Below are positions 22,553-33,543 of a stretch of 64,000 nucleotides of DNA, piece by piece. The stretch is taken from positions 27,866,505 to 27,930,504 of the forward strand of contig CM026571.1 of the NCBI GenBank assembly GCA_015143295.1. Reading direction: 5' to 3'. The stretch is from Tetracentron sinense. Taxonomy: Eukaryota > Streptophyta > Magnoliopsida > Trochodendrales > Trochodendraceae. The stretch's first letter is position 1. Each line of letters starts with the position of its first letter. A program made the position numbers and the translations under genes. The notes below the pieces were generated by a model, which saw only the letters and a list, made by a program, of their open reading frames with translations, had not been told where the DNA came from and did not search any database.

Positions 22553-24007
22553 GCATGGTTAGGAGTATTTTTTGTTTATTTTGATAAGGTAATTAAATGG
22601 ATGATTTAATTCATGAGATGAATTAATTTAGATCCATTTAATATTTCTCGTAGTTTTTATTATTTTATAAGATGAATAAATAGATATTTATTCTATTATT
22701 GAATGAGATTTGATAATTAAATAAATTTTAAAAATTGGTATTATATGTGATATAATTAAATTCAAAGCAAAGAGTTTATTTTGAAATCCCTTTTAAATGA
22801 TTTGATCATTAATTAATAAATCTCATGGTGTTTGACACCCTTGCTTAAGCATTCTTGGAGATTAAAGCTTTTTTCGATTTAAATTGATTCATGGATTTTC
22901 GGATTTGTATTTAATTAGAAAAATCGGTACAGTTTCGGTATTTTGGCCATAACTTTATGATCCTAAGTCTGATTTATATCCGTCAATACATCATTTCAAA
23001 GCCGTCGAAAAGATCTACAACTTTCGTGAAGAAAGTTTTTCCAGAATCAATCTTTTTGAGGGTCAAAACTTGAGTCGAAAATCTAAAGCGGGAAAAGGAG
23101 TTTTCTAAATTAATTTTCCAAGAGGCTTTCAAATTTTTCCTAAATTACATTATTTGATTATGAAAATTGTTTTATGGAAAATATAATTGTTTTATTTTTT
23201 CTAGGGTTTCATCTATATAAGATATAGATTTTTATCAGATGATTTGATAATTGTTATCAAATTTTAAATCCTTTTAAAATTAAGAAAAAGTACTCCATCA
23301 CCATGTAGCATCTTTTTTATATGAGATTATAGTTATGGGTCATAATATATGATAAATTGTTTATCATTCATGCATTCATACTCGTGGTTAATATGTAGTA
23401 GGTTTTAGCAATCTGTAAAGGGCAAATTCATTCGGTTTCCCTGAAAATAGCGAATAGAATACTGGTTTCCTTAATACCATTTAAATTCTATTTAATGCAT
23501 TGGTGGACATGCTGCGAAGAATGATATTGCAATGTGATCTAGATAAGATGATAAAGGAAGGGATCGCGAAGGAGTTTGCAAGCTACCTTTGTTCTTATCA
23601 CATTCCCTTGCATCCATGCATTTTAATTTATTGACCCATAACGATTAATCTTGTATACTAATGTTTGATTATCATAAGATGATAACTACTGTTTATTTAT
23701 CATGAGATGATATCTGTATATATGTTTAATTATTCTAATGAAATAATTGCTCTTGATATATCATGTGTATATAAGACAGGGGACAAGTCCCTAAGTATTG
23801 TGATCTTCTACCATACACTATGTGATCCTATAGTGGGGAGTGTGAGTAAGCTGACAGGCCAAAGTCGGGCCCAATCCCTCTCACCTATGAGTGAACATGC
23901 TGAAACTAAATAAGAAAAAATAGTGGGAGCAATAACGACAAAGCGTGAGCTTTCATTAGGGGTTTATTAGGTTCATGGTAGGTTGGCACATGAATAAGAG
24001 ATATTAT
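22553..24007 (+). other. Leader of Copia B, first part (no gene seen)
   Basis: AT-rich non-coding leader between PBS and gag. Short open frames here are not recognisable. It is interrupted by D after ATTAT (24003-24007) and continues at 30742. The joined leader is about 1.8 kb, long for a Copia element. Confidence 0.7.
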
Positions 24008-25482
24008 TGAAAAAATCTCGGTGAACCTCAAATCCGATGTTTGAGTTGAGAATCTAAAAGTTCGAGGGGTTGGTTAGGTTTCCCTAATAGTTTGTCTACC
24101 ATTTTTTATGTTTTAAAATTAAGTTATTTAACTCAAGGGAAGATGATAATCAAGTGCGGAATAAGGAAAACCAAGCAAACCACAACACAAGAATTTTTAC
24201 CGGGAAAAATCACAAGACCTAGTCCAGCCATGAGAATCCACTAAGACAAAGTAAACAAGAACTTACAAGACTCGAACTTGACTCCTTCGGACTCGACACC
24301 ACGATCCTTCAGTTCTTAGTCATCCACGCCTCGAAAAGTCACCACGTACTCTCAAGTGTCGCGATCAACCGCAGCCGCTTGTACTTCTCTTTGTGTCTCT
24401 AAAACAGTCCACGATTTTCCGATCGATCTCCGTCATTGACGGCTTCGGAATCCATCGATCAAATCACTCTACCACGATCCTTCTCGGATTGATCTCCTTT
24501 GGAAAGGCTCCGGAATATTTCAGCCAAGGTGTTCTATCCAGAACGGGTTGATGGTTTGATACAAATCAATACCTAGATGGACTCCATCAAAGGACAAGTC
24601 CAAACAAGCAAAATTGTAGCTTTAGGCTTGCAAACTATAGGTTTAAAGGCATCAACAAAAGGGGAGGAGAGCACCAACTTCCATAGGTTTTATAACCTCT
24701 GGAGGAACTTAAAAACCCTCTCCACACACTCCCTAAGTTGTACTCCACGAAGTGGAAGGGTTCTATATAAATAGAGAATCAAAAACCAAGTTTTGGAAGT
24801 TGCTAAAGTTGTTTAAAACCAAAAAAACTCAAAAAATCGGTTTAGAAAGAATTTTATGAAAAATCCATATCAAGGTCGACCCATGGGGCACATTCGGTCG
24901 ACCGGATGGTCCTCAGGGTCGACCCTCACTTTTCTTAGTCTCTGCCAATTTTCCTCATACAAATTCTTCTATACCCAGGGTCGACCCAAAATGGTCAGGG
25001 TCGAACTTGAGGTGCCAACTTCAATTTCAAACTTTGTTTTTGGGTCTCACACCCTTCATGAAAGTTGTATCTCTTTTCGACATGGTCGTTTTGACATATT
25101 ATGGAGTAAAATCCAAGCTACGGTTTGTGAGATACGCTCAAAACAAGCAACCTTGGTTTTTTGAACAATTTCAGATTTTAAAACAAGTTTTGCACTGTTT
25201 ATCTCATCACCTAGGGTTTGTATGGTTAGTCTATGTCACTTACCACCTAAGGCATCATGTTAGGATAATTCTAAGTCAAATTCTACCTATGGTAGTATGG
25301 TATCTAGGTCACTTACCATCCTATGAAGGAAATGATCAACCGAGACTTCAACGAGTCTTCATCGGTCTTCAACTTCACTTGTCGTGGATGCTTGAAGGCA
25401 ACGACACAAGATACACACCTAGACACCTAGACTCACTTGTTTTAACACCAGAATATTCCAATACAAAAACAAGGACTTTACA
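24008..25482 (-). mobile_element. 3' LTR of element D
   Basis: Starts TGAAAAAATCTCGG, ends ACTTTACA. Palindromes GGTCGACC lie at about 24873-25003, one fewer than in C because a CTTTCGGTCGACCGGATG-like unit is missing, and one is mutated to GGTCGAAC. TATA box at about 24764. Confidence 0.93.
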
Positions 25483-26301
25483 ATCTACCCCCTTTGGCAA
25501 TTCTGTGGCAAAACCAAATTGAAGTACATGACTTGACACAAACTCACCCAACCACATCAAAACGATGAATTAGGACATTACATGACTCCAACACTCTTAC
25601 ATGACTTTAATTGAAAAATCATCTTAATTTAAGACACTTAAGCTCTTGCCAAGAAAAATCAGTCTGCTGCAACCTTGCATCTGCACATGCTCAAAAACAA
25701 AATACCCAGTGAAGCATATGTGGAATATGAAAATAAGTAATCACAGGTGAAGCAAGGAATGTACTGAACAAGGAAAATACTACCCTAACATTCTCCCCCT
25801 TTTTGGCACAATTGCCAAAGGAAGGCAGGAAGCCAATATTCAATAAAAATATACCAATTTAACAAAAATGAAATACCAAGGCAACCACAGTACAACCAAT
25901 CAAAACATACAATGAGGGACTAAAAACCGGGGAACGAGATAGAAATGTAAAGCACAAACTCCCCCTCAATAACTCAAGCACAAAACTCCCTCTCAACAAC
26001 TCAGGCACAGAACTCCCCCTCAACAACTCAACCTGATCTTCTACCCCTAAGATCAAGGATACCACCAAAAATATAGCACCTATGCTAGAAAGGTCCATGC
26101 CAAAAGAAAGAAACACACACAAAAAATATTACAAAAAAATATCATGTGCCACACAACCATGCATCAAAAGCATTCCAAGCAGTAGTAAATTAAAATTACA
26201 AATCCAATAAAAAACATGATTAGTTAGTCCGACTGAGGATACTCATCTAACTAAATCTCATGGAATGCTAAAGCATAGCCAATTCACTTAGACACATTTA
26301 G
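25483..26301 (-). promoter_or_regulatory. PPT and multiple purine tracts of element D
   Basis: The terminal PPT on the minus strand reads CCAAAGGGGGTAGAT (25483-25497), with one T interrupting the purine run. Further tracts occur at about 25794 (AAAAAGGGGGAGAA, with the same TTTGGCA/TGCCAAA hairpin as in C), 25958, 25985 and 26010. This repeats the Sirevirus-type multiple-PPT layout seen in C. No coding sequence is visible in the remainder. Confidence 0.75.
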
Positions 26302-27085
26302 TGCACAATTCAAAAGTGAAGCATTGTGTGTAGTGGTGGTCTGAAAAGATACTAGATCAAGGTTTTTTTTTTCTTTCCAAGGGTATGACATTAACCACTA
26401 AGGGGACTCCCGGAGATATACATCATAGAATTCAAACTTAGTTTGATCCTGCTATGCTGATTTTTTGCCTTTTAGTGTTCCCTTTTCCATTTTATTTGAC
26501 ACAATATCATTCTTTCATTTTGGGTGAAATACCTCCAAAGATTATAAGATTTCTTTTGATGATCTTTATCTGATCATATCTTTTCATGCAATGATGGCTT
26601 TCACACTATCCGGGTAGGTAGTCTTGGCTATTAGCAACAGGGGCTTTCACTCTAGTGACCCAGATAGATACCTACTGTCCTCCTAGGTAGACATTTCATA
26701 CAGTTTGCATCCAATAGTGACTTTCACACTATCCCAGTAGGTAGCCCTTTTCATTGCAACAATTTTAGCTTATGGAGGATACACAAAATGGGGATGACTA
26801 ACAAAATGGTCATTCTAGATTGGTCATCCAAGGTCACACTATTGGGATAAGCCATACACCTACAGATTAGAAAATAGATCTCTCAATAGAATCAGTCAGA
26901 GTGCATGTGAAATTTGTGCAGCATACACACATGAATAAGTGTCTAACTGCTCAAGATAATACCGATCTAATTTTCAGCATAACCAGGAGACTATGAAGGT
27001 GACATATCCTCAATCAACAACAAACTCATGTTCAACCCTGGACAAGTATAGAAATAAAGATCACACAAGGAATACAGATCATGCA
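26302..27085 (-). other. D-specific internal segment, absent from C
   Basis: C passes directly from TTTAGTG to TGCAAGTCAAACAAGGG, whereas D has about 780 bases between these points. The segment holds three imperfect repeats of TTTCACACTATCC…GTAGGTAG (about 26608, 26645, 26720) and no long frame. I recognise no pol remnant in it. C probably lost it by deletion, since it is collinear on both sides. Confidence 0.65.
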
Positions 27086-27289
27086 AGTCAAACAAGGGCA
27101 ACATGAAAAAAATCTTTTTGGATTTTATGCTTTTTCAATGTTTTTGGATTTTTAAAAATAAATATTTTGAAAAATATACCAAAGCAAATAAATAGTAGTA
27201 AAAAAAAAACTACTACTATACATAAATAACATAGCACTAGGACAAGATAAAACACTCACAGCACACCCTAGGCTATGACTGGCACGGGC

Positions 27290-29178
27290 TAAGTGAAGCC
27301 CTTCAGGTCTTCCTTTCTCACCCAAACGGTTTTAGAAGTTTGATTGACCCTTTGGTCTCTAACCGTTTCAGTTGAGGTAGGTATGACCTTTTGCCTCTTC
27401 CTCCTGTTCCTCCTTTTCCAGGATTGAGTCCTAGAATTATGGCGGGCATTATGGTTTTCCCTATTACCTCCTCTATATCTAGCATTAGGAGTGTCATGAC
27501 CATGCCACTGTCTAGAGTTGTGAGCCATCTGTATCACATCTTCACACAAACTCCTAGACTTCTCCACTAGGACCTCAACTCTCCTTTGAAGATTCCCATT
27601 AAAGTTGTTGTGGTTCTCAAAACCATGATTGGGCATTCTTCGGAGTTTAGGACATCGAGGCTTAATATGACCCTTCACTCCACATTTATGACATATTGGA
27701 ATGAATTTCTTAGTAGAAGGGTCTTTCCCTTTAGCAGGAGGGCACCTTTTAGCACCAGGCTCAGTGTTCGAGGTGAATGGAGTTCCTTTCACATCTCCAC
27801 ACCTCTGGTTTTGCTCAAGTTCCGCCAACTTGATTTCAAGACTTGTCTTTTCATCAAGAGAAACATGTAAATCAGATTCAAGTAGCTGAGTCTTGGCAAG
27901 GAGGGAAGCCCTCTCTTCCTCAAGCTGTGACACAAGAGCTCTCAACCCTGAAGTCACTTGGTCTAAGGCATCTTTTTTCATTTCAATAAATTTGATCTTT
28001 TTGGACATGGAAAACTGAACCTTTTTCAGCTTTAAGCATTCCTGAAATAGTTCATCATGGACTGCCCCGAGCTCTACCTCAGAATCTGAGTCATTCTGAC
28101 TCTCTTGATCCCCCTCACCATCACTACGTTACTGGTTATGCAGTGAAGGCCACATACCCCCTAGTCTCCTCACAAGAAGAACAATCTGATTCCTCAGATT
28201 CAGATTCACTGTCATCCCTTGCCTTACCCTTAAATCTTTTCTTATTAGAGCACTCAGCGGTAATATGGCCGTAGCCTTGGCATTCATAGCATTGAACACC
28301 TTGTGATTTCTTGTCCACACTTTTAAAATATTTCTTGTTTTCAAAGTGCTTGGACCTGGACTTTTCAAGGGATTTTTGTCCTTTCGGATTAAATCTCTTA
28401 TTAAGTTTTAAAAATTTTCTAAATTTCTTTGCAAATAAAGCCAACTCTTCTTCTTCCTCCTTAGAGTCACTATCTGAACTATTTATGGATTCCTTGACGG
28501 ACTTCAAGGCAATGGATTTTGGTTTCTTAGATGGGTTCAAATTTAACTCATAGGTTTGGAGAGAACCAACCAACTCTTCAAGTTTGAGAGCATCAACATT
28601 TTTGCTCTCCTCGATGGCGGTAACCTTAGATCGAAATCTCTCAGGTAGAGATCTCAAAATTTTCCTAACAATTTTGGACTCTGGAATTCTTTCCCCTAGA
28701 TTGAAGCTAGAACTGACAATGTCACTCAGATTGGCATAAAAATTATCAAAAGTTCATTATCATCCATCATCAACTTTTTAAGCTTAGAGATTAACAATTG
28801 AAGTTTGGAGATCTTGACAGTTGTAGTCCCTTCATGGGTGATTTGAAGAATGTCTCATGCCTCCTTCGAAGTGTCACATGTAGAAATACGTCGAAATTCT
28901 TCGAGTGTGACAGCAGCGAAGATTGCATTTAGACCCTTACTGTTCCATCTACAACTCTCAAGCTCTGCATTGGTCCATTCAAAAGAAGATTTAGGGATGG
29001 TCTGGTCATTTATGGTTTTTGTTGGATGGGTCCAACCTTGTTCAATAGAGAACCATACTCTCTGATCTAATGATTTTAGAAACGCTCTCATTCGAGCTTT
29101 CCAATAGGCAAAATTTTTCCCATCAAATAATGGGCGACAAGAGATGGATCCTCCCTCTCTTTGGAGATTCGTATTCAC
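27290..29178 (-). pseudogene. gag of element D, Sirevirus-like, broken
   Basis: Start ATG at 29178 and the same domain order as in C: capsid N-terminus, TGA at the EA-W-DILQ position (28852-28854), capsid core, acidic DSDSKEEEEE stretch, CCHC box CYECQGYGHITAEC, coiled coil, CCHC box CHKCGVKGHIKPRC, Arg-rich tail. It ends naturally at about 27289 (…VWVRKEDLKGFT then stop), so it shows where the family's gag terminates. A one-base deletion near 28754 (GTTCAT against GTTTCAT in C) and a deletion of about 45 bases near 28136 break the frame further. Non-functional. Confidence 0.88.
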
Positions 29179-29221
29179 CGAAAAATATGAGACAAGATCA
29201 CACTAAAAAGTTAGTGAACCT

Positions 29222-29233
29222 GCTCTGATACCA
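29222..29233 (-). promoter_or_regulatory. Primer-binding site of element D
   Basis: Minus strand TGGTATCAGAGC follows the 5' LTR after two bases: a perfect initiator tRNA-Met PBS. Confidence 0.9.
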
Positions 29234-29235
29234 AT

Positions 29236-30736
29236 TGAAAAAATCTCGGTGAACCACAAATCCGATGTTGGAGTTGAGAATCTAAAAGTTCGAGGGGTTG
29301 GTTAGGTTTCCCTAATAGTCTGTCTACCCTTTTTGATGTTTTTAAATTAAGTTATTTAACTCAAGGAAGATGATAATCAAGTGCGGAATAAGGAAAATCA
29401 AGCAAACCACAACACAAGAATTTTTACGTGGAAACCTTTCCGAGAAAAACCATGGGACCTAGTCCAGCCATGAGAATCCACTAAGACAAAGTAAACAAGA
29501 ACTTACAAGACTCGAACTTGACTCCTTCGGACTCGACACCACGATCCTTCAGTTCTTAGTCCTCCACGCCTCGAAAAGTCACCACGTAGTCTCAAGTGCT
29601 GTGATCAACCGCAGCTGCTTTTACTTCTCTTTGTGTCTCTAAAACAGTCCACGATCTTCCGATCAATCTCCGTCAATGATGGCTTCGGAATCCACCGACC
29701 AAATCACTCTACCACGATCCTTCTCGGATCGATCTCCTTTGGAAAGGCTCTGGAATACTCCAGCCAAGGGGTTCTATCCAGAACGGGTTGATGGTTTGAT
29801 ATAAATCAATACCTAGATGGACTCCATCAAAGGACAAGTCCAAACAAGCAAAATTTTAGCTTTAGGCTTGCAAACTCTAGGTTTAAAGGCATTAACAAAA
29901 GGGGAGGAGAGCACCAATTTTCATCGGTTTTATAACCTCTGGAGGAACTTAAAAACCCTCTCCGCACACTCCCTAAGTTGTATTCTACGAAGTGGAAGGG
30001 TTCTATATAAATAGAGAATCAAAAACCAAGTTTTGGAAGTTGCTAAAGTTGTTTAAAACCAAAAAAAATCAAAAAATCGGTTTAGAAAGAATTTTATGAA
30101 AAATCCATATCAGGGTCAACCCATGGGGCACATTCGGTCGACCGGATGGTGCTTTCGGTTGACCGGATGGTCCTCAGGGTCGACCCTCACTTTTCTTAGT
30201 CTCTGCCAATTTTCCTCATACAAATTCTTCTATACCTAGGGTTGACCCAAAATGGTCAGGGTCGACCTTGAGGTGCCAACCCGAATTTCAAACTTCGTTT
30301 TTGTGTCTCTCAACCTTCACAAAAGTTGTATATCTTTTCGACATGGTAGTTTTGACATATTACGGAGTAAAATCCAAGTTACGGTTTATGAGATATGCTC
30401 AAAACAAGCAACCTTGGTTTTTTGAAAAATTTCAGATTTTAAAACAAGTTTTGCACTGTTTATCTCATCACCTAGGGGTTTGTATGGTTAGTCTAAGTCA
30501 CTTACCACCTAAGGCATCATGTTAGGATAATTCTAAGTCAAATTCCACCTATGGTAGTATGGTATCTAGGTCACTTACCATCCTATGAAGGAAATGATCA
30601 ACCGAGACTTCAACGGGTCTTCATCGGTCTTCAACTTCACTTGTCGTGGATGCTTGAAGGCAACGACACAAGATACACACCTAGACTCACTTGTTTTGAC
30701 ACCGGAATATGCCAATACAAAAACATGGACTTTACA
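29236..30736 (-). mobile_element. 5' LTR of element D
   Basis: TG at 29236 and CA at 30736, followed by the target duplication ATTAT. TATA at about 30006. In the palindrome array (about 30113-30270) three of six sites are decayed by C-to-T or G-to-A changes (GGTTGACC, GGTCAACC). Confidence 0.93.
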
Positions 30737-30741
30737 ATTAT

Positions 30742-31060
30742 TCAATAACGTCAAAGTGTGAGTATAGCATCCTTTATAGATCAGACAGTAGATCGAATAC
30801 TGTAGAATTCACAAGATGAGATCTGTGAAATTGGAGAAAATAGTTTCTATCTGCCTATTCAAGGCGATGTGATGATGTGCCCAAAGGCAGGATGACATTA
30901 AGCCAGTGTCTAGGTTTTCGATGCCAATTAATTCTTTCCAAATTGGCAATACCATTAGAAAAATACCCATAATCTAATTGGTATTAATGAATACAATAGA
31001 TCCCTAATACTGTCTTATTTGTCATTTGATTAGATCACGACAGGCCTACACCCATGAACT
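30742..31060 (+). other. Leader of Copia B, second part
   Basis: Continuation of the non-coding leader after D and its target duplication, up to the gag start region. No gene or structured RNA is recognised. Confidence 0.65.
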
Positions 31061-32340
31061 AAAATTCTTCGCGATGAAAAGCTAGTAGGAACTAACTATG
31101 TGGACTAGAAAAGAAATATTAGAATTGTGTTTGCCGTGGATAACCTTGACCTATATCTTAAGACACCTAAGCCCGAAATTCCCCAAGATGCTTCACTGGC
31201 CCAAAAGGCTGAGTTAGAGCAATGGGAGAGGACCAATCAGATGACCAAGTGTTACATACTGGCTTCAATGTCTAACATTTTGCAAAGCCAGCATGAACAC
31301 ATGGATAAGGCTTCTGACATTTTGCAAAACCTTCATGAGATGTTTGGTGAGCAAAATAGGTCAGCTCGACAAGTAAAGTTGAAATCCCTTGTTAACACCA
31401 AGATGGCTGAGGGAACTTTAGTCAGGGAACACATCATAAAGATGATGGGATTATTGAATGAACTGGAAATTCTTGGTGGAGAGATAGATGCCATCACTCA
31501 AGTTGACACTGTTCTACAGTCACTCCCTCCGTCCTTCAATTCGTTCGTGTTAAATTATAACATGAACAAGAGTGAAATGTCACTAAGTGAGCTTATGAAC
31601 TCACTTATGGCTGTAGAAGATTTGATCAAAAAGTCAACTAAAGGTGAAACTTTAATCGTCGATAAACCTGATACCTCCAAGAAATCTAAACAGTTTAGAA
31701 AAGGGAAGAAAGGGAAAGGAAAGTTTAAAGACAATAAGGATAAGGCAAGAGTTGCCAAAGGTTCTTCAGGGACAGCTGGCAAGGAAAACAAAAGCAATGG
31801 AAAGTGTTTCCACTGTGGTAAAATAGGCCACTGGAAGAGGAATTGCAGGACTTACCTCGCAACTCTTAAGAAGGGTAATGGAAGTACCCAAGGTATGAGA
31901 TACTTTGAAGTATATATTACTGTTGAGTCTAACTTTCTGGACGGTCCTCCTAACTCATGGTGCGTGGATTCCGGATCCACTATACACGTTTGCAATTCTT
32001 TGCAGGGGTTCAATGAAACCAGAAAGCCGACCAAACAGGAGCAGAAGCTTAGAGTTGGCTCCAGTGCAAATGTTGCAGTGAAGTCAATCGGCTTGTTTAC
32101 TCTTTATTTACCTAATGGAAAGACATTAATTTTAGAAGACTACTTTTATATGCCTTTAGCACATCAAAATTTGATTTCAGTATCTAGACTCTTATTTTAT
32201 GGATTCTGTATCAATTTTAATTCAATAGTTGATATTAAGAAAGATGGAATGGTCTTGATAACTGGTAATCTAATTAATGGTCTTTATTTGATATTTCCAT
32301 TGGTAAATAATGAATGTCTGCAAAGTAACAATATCTCATA
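31053..32340 (+). pseudogene. Copia B gag and protease
   Basis: An ATG at about 31053 leads toward the ILRDEKLVGTNYVD block but is out of frame by one base. A TAG at 31106-31108 replaces the Trp expected after YVD. From there the frame is open to 32339. It contains the capsid core (MMGLLNELEILGGEIDAI), a Lys-rich linker, an intact CCHC box CFHCGKIGHWKRNC (31804-31846), and an aspartic protease with an intact active site, DSGSTIH, near 31967. A TAA at 32339-32341 separates it from integrase (S codon in A). This is the better preserved gag of the two copies; still not translatable from its start. Confidence 0.9.
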
Positions 32341-33310
32341 ATCTAGAATGTCTGGAATGAAGAGACATTGCACTTAGTCTAATTATCTTCAGCACAAAAG
32401 ACTTGGTCACATTAATCTTGATAGGATCAAGAGGTTAGTAATAGATGGTCCCCTTGACTTTCTCAAGGTAGAACCACTCCCTACATGCGAGTCTTGTCTC
32501 GAAAGGAAGATGACCAAGAAGCCTTATCCTAAAATGGTAGGAAGAGCCGAAGAAAAGTTAAGACTAATACATAGTGATGTATGTGGTCCATTTAACATTG
32601 TTGCACGAGGTCAATACCGGTATTTTATTACATTTACCGCTGACTATTCCAAATATGGATATGTCTATTTGATGCAACACAAATCTGACACCTTTGAAAA
32701 GTTCAAAGAATTCAGATTAGAAGTTGAGAATCAAACTGACAAAACCATAAATACACTTCGATTAGATCGAGGTGGTGAATACCTCACCAACGAGTTTATG
32801 GATAACTTAAGGGATAATAGGATTATCTCGCAATGGACAAGTCCTGCCTCTCCTCAACAAAATGGAGTTTCTAAAAGAAGAAACCGGACCCTATTAGATA
32901 TGGTTCGCTCTATGATGAGCCATGCCGATGTTCCTTCATATCTTTGGGGATATACTATACAAACTGCCATTTATATTCTAAACCGGGTTCCATCTAAGTC
33001 AATTCCGTTTACACCCTATGAATTATCGACTGGGCAAAAACCTAGTTTACAACATCTAAGGGAATGGGGTTGTCCTACTCATGTTCGCAAACTTGAACCC
33101 ACTAAATTGGAATCTAGGACAAAAAAATGGAATTTTATAGGATATCTAAAAGAAACTAAGGGCTATTTCTACTCCAAGGCAGACCAAACAATAGTTGTTA
33201 GGCTTCATGCCACTTTCTTGGAGGAAGAAATGGATCTCCTTAAGAAAGTTGAATTTCAAGAGATGAAAGACGACACAGCCAGTATTTCCTTCCACTTTAA
33301 TTTCTACTAA
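32341..33310 (+). pseudogene. Copia B integrase, catalytic Glu changed to Lys
   Basis: The region begins with the zinc-binding domain (HKRLGH about 32393; the Trp before it in A is Gln here), then CESC. The core has Asp in HSDVCGP (about 32574) and Asp in TADYSKYG (about 32640). The catalytic Glu of GVSERRNRT is Lys here (AAA at 32873-32875; GAA in A), so strand transfer activity would be lost. Open from about 32510 to 33308, where a small deletion shifts frame before the RT. Confidence 0.88.
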
Positions 33311-33543
33311 TTTTGTTCCACAGAGAAGGTCTGAAAGAGTTTCTAGACCACCGGATAGACTTCAGTATTACAATAATCAAGGTTATCTAGTTACCCCTAA
33401 TGATGAGGATAAAGATCCTAAAACTTATCAGGAAGCTACATTGGATGTAGATGCATCTCAATGGAATAAAGCCATGAATGCTGAAATAGATTCCATGTAT
33501 GACAACGGTGTCTGGACTTTAGTAGATCCACCAAATGGTATAA
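33311..33543 (+). pseudogene. Copia B RT, N-terminal part
   Basis: Encodes RRSERVSRPPDRLQYY… and MNAEIDSMYDNGVWTLVDPP, matching A. It is split at 33543 by Gypsy H; coding resumes at 48477 with the duplicated TATAA. Confidence 0.9.

Larger units (their letters stand above)
24008..30736 (-). mobile_element. Sirevirus-like Copia element 'D', gag only, no pol
   Basis: LTRs 24008-25482 and 29236-30736 flank a 3.75-kb internal region. A perfect 5-bp duplication ATTAT (24003-24007, 30737-30741) marks the insertion in the B leader. The PBS is intact; gag is present on the minus strand; there is no protease, integrase, RT or RNase H. It is the same family as C, with multiple polypurine tracts near the 3' LTR. 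It keeps a 26302-27085 segment missing from C. Confidence 0.93.
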
